The translations under genes and the position numbers were made by a program. Of a stretch of 10,745 bases of DNA, positions 5,123 to 10,745 are shown in pieces. The stretch lies in NCBI GenBank assembly GCA_900547945.1, contig URIT01000116.1:1-10745 (forward strand). The letters run 5' to 3'. Each line of letters starts with the position of its first letter. Position 1 is the first letter of the stretch. The notes beneath the pieces are model-generated. The model searched no databases. It was given only the letters and a program-made list of their open reading frames with translations, and was not told the origin of the DNA. The stretch comes from an uncultured bacterium (GTDB lineage: Bacteria > Verrucomicrobiota > Kiritimatiellia > RFP12 > UBA1067).

Positions 5123-7333
5123 ATGATCGGATGCAGAATGGGTCGTGCGGTACGTTGGGCCATGGGCGCGGCGCTGCTGGCGTGTGCGGTGCGTGCGTCG
5201 GACGCCGTCGAGGACGGGGTGCTGACGCTCGATGCGTCGGATGCGGGACGAACGCTCCAGGCGGCGCTGGCGGCGCGGAGCCTCGCGCTTGCGGACCTCT
5301 CGTCCGTCACGTCGCTCGTCATCGACTGCGTGGGCGTTGTCACGAGCGACGTGGCGTTGGCGGGGTGGTCGGGCGACCTGCGCATCCGTCCCCAGAGTGT
5401 CTTCGAGGTGACGGCGGACGGGGCGCTCGGTACGGCGGACGGGGCGATCTTCATCGAGGACGGCGGGCAGCTGAAGATGTCCGTCATGACGAAGGCTACA
5501 TGGAAGCAGACGAAGAAGACGTGTTATTTCGAGGGCGAGGGGCCGGACGGCAACGGCGCGCTCTACTCGATTTCCGCCCAGCACGAGGTCGAAAACTGCC
5601 TCTGGCCCTACAATCTCGTCATGACGGGCGACGCCCTGTGGAAGGCCGCGAACAACTATCAGATGGATGTCAACAGGGGGACGCTGGACATGAACGGCCA
5701 TACGCTCCGCTATGGCGTGTCGGGGCGCTTCGACAACATCCAGATCAAGCATCCGGGGCACATCGTCCACTTTTTCGGCGGGATGCTGATCCAGGGCGGC
5801 TGCGACTTCGGCGGCGGCGACACGAACACAATCACGGTGCAGAAGGGGGCGACGATGCGCCAGTGGGGCGGCCCCGGCGTCACGCCTTGGACGGCGATCT
5901 TCAAGCCGGGGTCCAGTCTCTATCCGGGCGCAGGGTCGGGAAACCAGTGGCAGGGTCCCGTCGTTCTGGAGGAGATGGTGCCCATGGAGCGGTGGACGGA
6001 ATGGCCGGGAATGACGTTCTACGGCCCGGTGAGCGGCCCGGGCGGCATCTTCTCCGCCAACAAAGGGGTCTATGGCGAGCGGATGACGTTGCGCTTCGTC
6101 TGTCCGACGAACGACTTCCGGGGCGGTGTCGCGTTGAGGGAATGCGTGCTCGACCTGCCGGTGAACGGCGCGCTGCCGGCGGACGGCGCAGCGCTCGTGA
6201 TGACCAATTCGTCCGTGACGCTCTCGGCGGGCGTTGCCTACGACCTGCCGTCGGCGGTCTTCTCCGGGACGGGCACCGTCGTGCGCGGCTCGGGCGCGTG
6301 GCGCGGGAGCGTGACGAAGGAGGGGGCGGGTGAACTCGTCTACGCCTCGGGCGTGGGGGCCGACCTCCTGGACGTGAAGGGCGGAAGCGTGCGGTTCGCG
6401 TGTGACGACAAGGGACTGTACCGGGGCATTGTCCAGGGGACGAAGGAAGAGGATGCGGCCCTCGCGGCCTTTAAGGCCATGTCCGTCCCCTCGAACGGAT
6501 GGGCGGCCTTCCCCGAGTATTCCTACCCCGCGAGGAACAGTTCGTGGAAGAACTACATGTGCGTGGTCTACACGGGCTACCTCTGGAACAGGTCGGGCGC
6601 GGACGCGGTGTGGACATTCGGGGCCTGCATCGACGACCGCGCACGCCTCATCATCAACGGCGAGACGGTTCTGGACTGCACGGTCTGGAACGACCTCAAG
6701 TTCGCGCAAGCGACGCTCCGGCCAGGCGCGAACCGGTTCGAGTGGCGTCTGTGCAACGATACGGGCCCGGCGGGCGGCTCGAACGGCGGCGGCACCCTGA
6801 ACTGGGAGGCGGCGAAGGGCCTCGCCTACCACGTGGGCGCGACGGATTCAAAGGATCCAGCCGACTTCACGGCATTCACGGCGGATGACGTGGGGACGCT
6901 CTTCACGTTCACGGACGGGACGGTGGAGAGTCGACAGGCCCTGCTGCCGGTGTTCGGCACGGTGCGCCTCGCCGCCGGAACGACGCTGGACCTCGGGGGC
7001 GTCGACTACACGGTGAAGACGATCGGGGGCGTGGGAACCGTGGCGGGCGGTCCGCTCACGGTGACGGAGCGACTGGTCGCCCCGGCGGCGGCGCTCAAGG
7101 CGGGCGGCGTGCTGACGGTCGAGGGAACGCTCGCCTTCGGCGCGGGCTGCGTCCTTGACGTGGACGAGTCGGAGACGTTGACCCACGTGAATGAACTTGT
7201 GGTGGCCACGGCGGGGACAATTGCGGGTAAGCCGGCCCTTTCGCCCGCGCTCAAGGCGGCGAACTGGATCGTCGTCTGCGCGGACGGCAAGGTGACGTTG
7301 CGCCGTTCGGGGCTCGCCATCATCTTCCGCTGA
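5123..7333 (+). CDS. Secreted surface protein: beta-strand repeats with a PA14-like domain
   Basis: This 736-residue protein has a signal peptide (MIGCRMGRAVRWAMGAALLACAVRASDA, likely cut after A24 or A28). Residues 30-430 are rich in Gly, Thr and Val in short strand-turn units such as GTLDMNGHTLRYGVSG and SGTGTVVRGSGAWRGSVTKE, resembling the beta-strand repeats associated with autotransporter passengers (beta-helix). Residues 430-575 resemble a PA14-type beta-barrel: YTGYLWNRSGADAVWTFG, then DDRARLIINGE, then LRPGANRFEWRL. A further beta-rich part (595-720) ends in VTLRRSGLAIIFR. No outer-membrane beta-barrel translocator and no LPXTG or PEP-CTERM anchor is visible, so the attachment mode is unknown. 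Its own promoter carries an 11-G tract, suggesting phase-variable expression, and it is divergent from a secreted glycosidase. Glycan binding or adhesion is my inference; no catalytic motif is seen. Confidence 0.85.
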   Translation: MIGCRMGRAVRWAMGAALLACAVRASDAVEDGVLTLDASDAGRTLQAALAARSLALADLSSVTSLVIDCVGVVTSDVALAGWSGDLRIRPQSVFEVTADGALGTADGAIFIEDGGQLKMSVMTKATWKQTKKTCYFEGEGPDGNGALYSISAQHEVENCLWPYNLVMTGDALWKAANNYQMDVNRGTLDMNGHTLRYGVSGRFDNIQIKHPGHIVHFFGGMLIQGGCDFGGGDTNTITVQKGATMRQWGGPGVTPWTAIFKPGSSLYPGAGSGNQWQGPVVLEEMVPMERWTEWPGMTFYGPVSGPGGIFSANKGVYGERMTLRFVCPTNDFRGGVALRECVLDLPVNGALPADGAALVMTNSSVTLSAGVAYDLPSAVFSGTGTVVRGSGAWRGSVTKEGAGELVYASGVGADLLDVKGGSVRFACDDKGLYRGIVQGTKEEDAALAAFKAMSVPSNGWAAFPEYSYPARNSSWKNYMCVVYTGYLWNRSGADAVWTFGACIDDRARLIINGETVLDCTVWNDLKFAQATLRPGANRFEWRLCNDTGPAGGSNGGGTLNWEAAKGLAYHVGATDSKDPADFTAFTADDVGTLFTFTDGTVESRQALLPVFGTVRLAAGTTLDLGGVDYTVKTIGGVGTVAGGPLTVTERLVAPAAALKAGGVLTVEGTLAFGAGCVLDVDESETLTHVNELVVATAGTIAGKPALSPALKAANWIVVCADGKVTLRRSGLAIIFR

Positions 7334-7450
7334 GGTTACGGTCCGTCGCCGGCACGGGGACTTTAACCAAAGTCTAACCGAATCCACACGCACTTCCAAC
7401 CCGCGTATGCGAAACTCTTCGCGTCGTCAAGACGGAAAGAAGGTTTCAAT

Positions 7451-7567
7451 ATGAATGGATGTGCGAACATGATGGATCGGGAAAAGAGAACGAGAATCGA
7501 AATCACCGTGGGACTTGCCACCGTGGCGCTCCTCTACCTGCTCAACTGGCTGACGGGCAACCTGTAG
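7451..7567 (+). CDS. Small single-pass membrane protein, 38 residues
   Basis: The frame begins MNGCANMMDREKRTRIE, a charged head, followed by one hydrophobic helix (ITVGLATVALLYLLNWLTG) and a two-residue end. The charge layout predicts the N-terminus in the cytoplasm. AGAAGG at 7438-7443 gives a plausible ribosome binding site 7 nt before ATG 7451; ATG 7469 is an alternative start. The codons use G or C at most third positions, like the neighbouring genes. The TAG stop overlaps the first bases of a TAGGGGC repeat. The 117-bp gap before it holds a weak GC-rich stem (about 7340-7361) after the surface-protein stop and a GCGAA/TTCGC dyad (7410-7423), but no clear promoter. No family is recognised. 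Confidence 0.5.
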   Translation: MNGCANMMDREKRTRIEITVGLATVALLYLLNWLTGNL

Positions 7568-7570
7568 GGG

Positions 7571-7592
7571 CGGACGCGCAGGAGCGCGTCCG
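7571..7592 (+). repeat. Perfect 9-bp hairpin next to the small gene's stop codon
   Basis: CGGACGCGC (7571-7579), the loop AGGA, and GCGCGTCCG (7584-7592) form a perfect stem. It starts 4 nt after the TAG of the small gene. The following bases (TTGGGTTGG) are not a T-run, so any terminator role would be weak. It could also be one end of the TAGGGGC element described at 7672-7767. Confidence 0.65.
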
Positions 7593-7671
7593 TTGGGTTG
7601 GCGCGCAATGTACCCGCGCCGCCCTCGGCGCGTGGCGTCCCCTCGATCCCACCCACGCTGGCCCCGACATC

Positions 7672-7767
7672 GGTAGGGGCGCGCGTCCCGTGCGCCCGCC
7701 CGGCCCCACGTTCGGTTGTCGGTCACCACGCGCACGGGGCGGGCCGCCGAGGACGTCGGCCCCTACC
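7672..7767. repeat. GC-rich inverted-repeat element with GGTAGGGGC ends
   Basis: GGTAGGGGC (7672-7680) and GCCCCTACC (7759-7767) are perfect inverted termini. Inside, GTGCGCCCGCCCGG (from about 7690) and CGGGGCGGGC (from about 7734) continue the symmetry imperfectly. A further TAGGGGC at 7565-7571, in the orientation of the left end, may mark a second or larger copy. No ORF with coding character lies inside. The arrangement resembles small non-autonomous palindromic repeats. The rest of the 317-bp gap 7568-7884 shows nothing else except the uxaA promoter. Confidence 0.65.
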
Positions 7768-7848
7768 ACCGTTCCGTTCCGACGTGGCCTGGCGCGGGTA
7801 CCTCGCGTGTGGGGCCGAGAGGGTGTGCCCCCGCGCGACCGTGCCCTG

Positions 7849-7877
7849 TTCGCGGCCGTGCCCTCTTATGCTATACT
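7849..7877 (+). promoter_or_regulatory. Extended -10 promoter of uxaA, leaderless layout
   Basis: TGC-TATACT (7869-7877) is followed by exactly 7 nt and ATG 7885. Seventeen bp upstream of the -10 is TTCGCG (7849-7854), a poor -35. The extended TG motif would compensate. Transcription should begin at the A of the ATG or one base before it, and no Shine-Dalgarno precedes the gene. Confidence 0.65.
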
Positions 7878-7884
7878 GTCTGCC

Positions 7885-9261
7885 ATGCAGCAGTGGCCAC
7901 TCGTCATCCACCCCGCCGACAACGTCGAAATCCATGCGGACGGGCACAAGTACGCCCGCCGCGTCCTCCGGGCCGGCGAGGACGTCGTCAAATACGGCAT
8001 GCCGATTGGGCATGCGACGCGCGACATCGCCGTCGGCGAGCATGTCCACGTCCACAACCTCGCCACGAACCTGGGCGGCACGCTGGACTACGCCTACGCG
8101 CCCGACGCCGCCTGCCTCGCGGCCCGTCCGGGCGACCTCCAAGACGGCCGCACGTTCCGGGCCTACCGCCACGCAGACGGCCGCGTCGGCATCCGCAACG
8201 ACATCTGGGTCATTCCCACCGTCGGCTGCGTGAACCGCCTCTGCGAACGCCTCGCCGCCACGTGCGGCGGCCTCGCCCTCACGCACCCCTACGGCTGCTC
8301 GCAGCTCGGCGACGACCACGAGACGACGGCGAACCTCCTCGCGGCGCTCGCCCGCCATCCGAACGCGGGCGGCGTGCTCGTCGTCGCGCTCGGCTGCGAA
8401 AACAACACGCTCGACTCGTTCAAGGCCCGCCTGGCGGCAGACGCCCTCAACATCCGCTTCCTCCGCGCGCAGGATCCGGGCGACGAGTTCGCGCGCGGGT
8501 GCGCGCTCATCGACGAGCTGCTGGCGAACCGCCCGTCGGAGCGGGAGGAGGTGCCGGTTTCAGAACTCGTGGTGGGGCTGAAGTGCGGCGGGTCGGACGG
8601 CTTCTCGGGCCTCACCGCGAACCCGCTCGTGGGGCGCTTCAGCGACGGACTCGTCGCGCGCGGCGGCTCGACGGTCCTCACGGAGGTGCCCGAGATGTTC
8701 GGCGCCGAGACGCTGCTCATGGCGCGCTGCCGCACGCGGGCGGTCTTCGAGCGGTGCGTCGCGATGGTGAACGGGTTCAAGGACTACTACGCGCGCCACG
8801 GGCAGGTCTGCTACGAGAACCCCTCCCCCGGTAACAAGGCGGGCGGCATCACGACCTTGGAGGACAAGTCGCTCGGCTGCGTGCAGAAGGGCGGCTCGGC
8901 GGCGGTGGAGGACGTCCTCGCCTACGGCGGGCGCGTCCGCATGCACGGACTCACGCTCCTGTCGGCCCCCGGCAACGACCTCGTCGCCGCGACCGCGCTC
9001 GCGGCGGCGGGCTGCCACCTCGTCCTCTTCACGACGGGGCGCGGGACGCCCTTCGGCACGGCGGTCCCCACGCTCAAGGTCGCCACCAACACGGCGCTCG
9101 CGGCGGCGAAGCCGCACTGGATCGACTGGGACGCGATGGCGAACCCCGACGCGGAGGCCTTCGCGGCGAAGGTCTTCGCCGTCGCCTCCGGCGAACCCGC
9201 CTGTAACGAGGTCCACGGCGACCGGGGCATCGCGATCTTCAAGGACGGCGTGACGCTGTAG
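7885..9261 (+). CDS. uxaA: Altronate dehydratase (UxaA family)
   Basis: The 458-residue cytoplasmic enzyme should dehydrate D-altronate to 2-keto-3-deoxy-D-gluconate in the galacturonate branch of hexuronate breakdown, using a divalent metal. Residues 1-70 form the N-terminal SAF-type domain. The catalytic part carries family blocks in order: GRVGIRNDIWVIPTVGC (99-115), HPYGCSQLGDDHE (134-146), LKCGGSDGFSGLTANP (232-247), TEVPEMFGAE (266-275) and GNKAGGITTLEDKSLG (316-331). It ends IAIFKDGVTL, so it is complete though somewhat shorter than the E. coli enzyme of about 495 residues. The frame is open further upstream, but that extension crosses the repeat element and lies before the promoter. 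Galactarate dehydratase (GarD) is a close relative, so the exact sugar acid is not certain. The 3' end overlaps the convergent regulator by 23 bp, and no uxaB or uxaC is in view. Confidence 0.92.
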   Translation: MQQWPLVIHPADNVEIHADGHKYARRVLRAGEDVVKYGMPIGHATRDIAVGEHVHVHNLATNLGGTLDYAYAPDAACLAARPGDLQDGRTFRAYRHADGRVGIRNDIWVIPTVGCVNRLCERLAATCGGLALTHPYGCSQLGDDHETTANLLAALARHPNAGGVLVVALGCENNTLDSFKARLAADALNIRFLRAQDPGDEFARGCALIDELLANRPSEREEVPVSELVVGLKCGGSDGFSGLTANPLVGRFSDGLVARGGSTVLTEVPEMFGAETLLMARCRTRAVFERCVAMVNGFKDYYARHGQVCYENPSPGNKAGGITTLEDKSLGCVQKGGSAAVEDVLAYGGRVRMHGLTLLSAPGNDLVAATALAAAGCHLVLFTTGRGTPFGTAVPTLKVATNTALAAAKPHWIDWDAMANPDAEAFAAKVFAVASGEPACNEVHGDRGIAIFKDGVTL

Positions 9262-10471
9262 CCACCGGTAGGGCGCGCGCGCGCGCGGCGGTCATCGTCT
9301 CGCCGAAGCGGGCCTTGAACGCGGCGGCGAGGTGCGCGGCGCTGAGCTGTCCGCAGGCGCGGGCGATGTCGCCGAAGGGGCGGTCGCTCTCCGTGACGAG
9401 GCGGCGCACGTGGTCGAGGCAGGTCGTGCGGATGACGGCGCCCACGCTCTGCCCGATGGCGCGGCGGAAACGCTTTTCAAGCGCGCGCACGGTGAAGCCG
9501 TGACGGGCGGCCATTTCGCCCACGCGCAGGTTGAAGCCGCACGCCGTGCGGATGTCCTCCAGGACGGCGATGGCCACGGCGTCGTCGGTCTGCATGGCGG
9601 CGGTGGAGTCCCGCGCCGTCACGCCGAGGCAGCCGTAGCGGTGGCACCAGGGCGCCGGACGGCGGCCCGCCATGAGCGCGTCGAGCATCTCGGCGGCGCG
9701 CCGGCCCGCCGCCACGGCGTCCAGACGGATGGACGACAGGGGCGGCAGGGCGGTCTCGCAGAGCGTGGAGTCGTCGTTGACGCCGAGGACGGCGACCTGG
9801 TAGGGGACGGGGAGGCGGGCGGCGTGGCAGGCGTCGAGGACCTGCCGCCCGCGCGCGTCGTGCGGCGTGAAGACGGCCAGCGGGCGCGGCAGACGCAGCA
9901 GCCACTGGACGAGCGCGGGCATCTCCAGGTTCCAGTTCACGGCGGCGCGGCGCGTGCGGGGGCGCGGGTAGACGGCGGCACCGTGCCCCTCGGCGGCCAG
10001 CGCGGCGAGAAAGGCGTCCCGCCGGGCGAGCGACCAGTTCGGTTCGGCGAGCCCCGTCGCGTCATAGGCCATCTGCGGCGAGGAGGAGAGGGTGGGGCCG
10101 ACGTAGGCGAAGTGCCGGAAGCCGCGTCCGAGCAGGTGGCCGGCGGCGACGCGCCCGATCGCCCCGTGGTCGCTTTCCACGCGGGCGCAGGCGGCGAGCG
10201 GGTGGTCGGGGGCCGCGAAGGGGCCCTGCGGGTCGAGGATGACCTTGGGGACGGGGCAGGCCGCGAGGCGGGCGGCCTCCGCCACGGAGGGGATGCGGGC
10301 GATGATGCCGTCCCCCCGCCAGGATTCGGGGAGGCGCTGGTCGCCGATGCCGCCCGGCGTGATGTCGAGCGTCCAGGGCTCGGATGCGCGCACGTGGCGG
10401 ATGATCCCGCGCAGCAGATCGCGCGAGATTTCCAAGGACGATTCCATGAGGATGGCGACGCGGAAACCCAT
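9239..10471 (-). CDS. XylR-type transcriptional regulator (sugar-binding plus AraC domain)
   Basis: The protein has 410 residues. Positions 1-285 match the LacI/periplasmic-binding-like sensor of the XylR family: an opening strand FRVAILMESS, then SDHGAIGRVAAGHLLGRGFRHFAYVG, and the family block VLGVNDDSTLCETALPPLSSIRLD (228-251). Positions 300-400 form an AraC-type DNA-binding domain with two helix-turn-helix units (LRVGEMAARHGFTVRALEKRF and FGDIARACGQLSAAHLAAAFKARFG). It lacks a LacI-type N-terminal DNA-binding domain, so the start is ATG 10471, not the in-frame codon 13 residues upstream, which would precede the -10 element. E. coli XylR is a 392-residue activator. Here the ligand is unknown; a pentose or hexuronate is plausible given uxaA next door. 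It is divergent from the secreted-protein gene at 10628 and convergent with uxaA. Confidence 0.9.
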   Translation of the reverse strand: MGFRVAILMESSLEISRDLLRGIIRHVRASEPWTLDITPGGIGDQRLPESWRGDGIIARIPSVAEAARLAACPVPKVILDPQGPFAAPDHPLAACARVESDHGAIGRVAAGHLLGRGFRHFAYVGPTLSSSPQMAYDATGLAEPNWSLARRDAFLAALAAEGHGAAVYPRPRTRRAAVNWNLEMPALVQWLLRLPRPLAVFTPHDARGRQVLDACHAARLPVPYQVAVLGVNDDSTLCETALPPLSSIRLDAVAAGRRAAEMLDALMAGRRPAPWCHRYGCLGVTARDSTAAMQTDDAVAIAVLEDIRTACGFNLRVGEMAARHGFTVRALEKRFRRAIGQSVGAVIRTTCLDHVRRLVTESDRPFGDIARACGQLSAAHLAAAFKARFGETMTAARARALPVATASRRP

Positions 10472-10481
10472 CGGTCCCGCC

Positions 10482-10510
10482 AGTCTACCAGATCTGCCGT
10501 GCGTCGGCAA
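10482..10510 (-). promoter_or_regulatory. Promoter of the XylR-type regulator, near-leaderless
   Basis: On the minus strand TTGCCG (10510-10505), a 17-bp spacer and TAGACT (10487-10482) with TGG before the -10 form a fair extended promoter. Ten nt separate the -10 from ATG 10471, leaving a leader of only a few bases and no Shine-Dalgarno. Confidence 0.5.
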
Positions 10511-10521
10511 CGATAGGAGGG

Positions 10522-10552
10522 CCTAAAAAAGATAGTCATATTCCTTTTTAGG
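10522..10552. promoter_or_regulatory. Palindromic operator candidate between divergent genes
   Basis: CCTAAAAA (10522-10529) and TTTTTAGG (10545-10552) are perfect 8-bp inverted arms around a 15-bp AT-rich centre. The word GATAG occurs at 10512, 10531 and 10552, so the site also has direct-repeat character, as expected for AraC-type binding. It is centred about 54 bp before the expected start of the 10628 gene and just upstream of the regulator's own promoter. Binding by the adjacent regulator is my inference. Confidence 0.5.
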
Positions 10553-10575
10553 ATAGTGCCAGCCCGTGCGCCATG

Positions 10576-10584
10576 TGCTATGCT
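10576..10584 (+). promoter_or_regulatory. Extended -10 promoter of the right-edge gene
   Basis: TGC-TATGCT lies 43 nt before ATG 10628. The hexamer 17 bp upstream is GTGCCA, not a -35, which fits a promoter that depends on an activator at the 10522-10552 palindrome. The leader of about 37 nt contains a ribosome binding site, unlike the leaderless genes in this window. Confidence 0.5.
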
Positions 10585-10617
10585 TTCTTCTATCTGAAAC
10601 TGCAAGGCGAAAAAGAG

Positions 10618-10623
10618 AGGAGG
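10618..10623 (+). promoter_or_regulatory. Ribosome binding site of the right-edge gene
   Basis: A perfect AGGAGG lies 4 nt before ATG 10628. It favours this ATG over the in-frame ATG at 10640. Confidence 0.8.
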
Positions 10624-10627
10624 CGGC

Positions 10628-10745
10628 ATGGCGAAGGAGATGATCGGCTGCGCGCTCGCGGCGTGCGCGCTTGCGGCCGGTGCGGGCGTGGCGCGGCTGC
10701 CGGACGCGGGCGCGGCGTCTGGGCCGAGGACGTTCACGGGCGAGC
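10628..10745 (+). CDS. 5' end of a secreted protein gene, cut by the right edge
   Basis: The visible 39 residues start MAKEMIGCALAACALAAGAG. They form a signal peptide with one basic residue and an alanine-rich hydrophobic core, and continue VARLPDAGAASGPRTFTGE. An LAAC motif at residues 10-13 resembles a lipobox, but it sits too near the N-terminus for a normal lipoprotein signal. The start has a perfect ribosome binding site. Being divergent from the XylR-type regulator, with a palindrome between, it is the best candidate target of that regulator, perhaps a secreted glycosidase or binding protein. The mature part is outside the window, so no family can be named. Confidence 0.7.
   Translation, partial: MAKEMIGCALAACALAAGAGVARLPDAGAASGPRTFTGE

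Noticed and set aside
4940..6832. Minus-strand open frame of 630 codons
   Set aside because: It crosses the divergent promoter region and lies antisense to the surface-protein gene; its composition is arginine- and histidine-rich without motifs.
7340..7366. Intrinsic terminator after the surface-protein gene
   Set aside because: The GC stem is interrupted by a bulge and followed by only three T, so the evidence is too weak.
7459..7884. In-frame 142-codon upstream extension of uxaA
   Set aside because: It runs through the small gene in another frame and through the repeat element. The SAF domain begins at ATG 7885, directly after a good promoter.
10640..10745. Alternative start ATG 10640 for the right-edge gene
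   Set aside because: The only purine-rich stretch before it touches the ATG, whereas ATG 10628 has AGGAGG at a proper distance.

Overview
The window is GC-rich bacterial chromosome with compact coding and a few sharply AT-rich intergenic patches. The gene set suggests a carbohydrate-degrading anaerobe of the Planctomycetes-Verrucomicrobia-Chlamydiae group, most like a gut Kiritimatiellae/Lentisphaerae-type bacterium. It combines a XylR-type regulator (sugar-binding plus AraC domain), a hexuronate dehydratase, a secreted clan GH-A glycosidase, a large secreted beta-strand-repeat protein and many short intergenic repeats. This taxonomic placement is inferred from gene content only.

Left part, minus strand: the first codons of an unidentified gene run off the left edge (1-74). 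Behind it lie a PflX-like radical SAM protein (302-1261), the phosphatidylserine synthase pssA (1572-2453) and a secreted glycoside hydrolase (2523-4943). The radical SAM/pssA gap holds a nested palindrome built from inverted arrays of an 8-bp unit. The pssA/hydrolase gap is almost entirely a 7-bp tandem repeat.

Centre, plus strand: a divergent control region (4944-5122) separates the hydrolase from a 736-residue secreted protein (5123-7333). The latter has a consensus sigma-70-type promoter whose -35/-10 spacer contains eleven consecutive G residues, the classic layout of a phase-variable promoter. A 38-residue membrane protein (7451-7567) follows, then a GC-rich inverted-repeat element that begins at its stop codon.

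Right part: altronate dehydratase uxaA (7885-9261, plus) converges on, and overlaps the 3' end of, a XylR/AraC-type regulator (9239-10471, minus). The regulator is divergent from a secreted-protein gene cut by the right edge (10628-10745). A palindromic operator candidate lies between those two promoters.

Several genes (left-edge gene, hydrolase, uxaA, regulator) share one promoter layout: a TGN-extended -10 ending only 6-10 nt before the ATG, with no Shine-Dalgarno. This implies leaderless or near-leaderless mRNAs. The two plus-strand secreted-protein genes at 5123 and 10628 instead have leaders with good ribosome binding sites. Functionally the window links extracellular polysaccharide handling (hydrolase, surface protein), hexuronate catabolism (UxaA) and sugar-responsive control (regulator).
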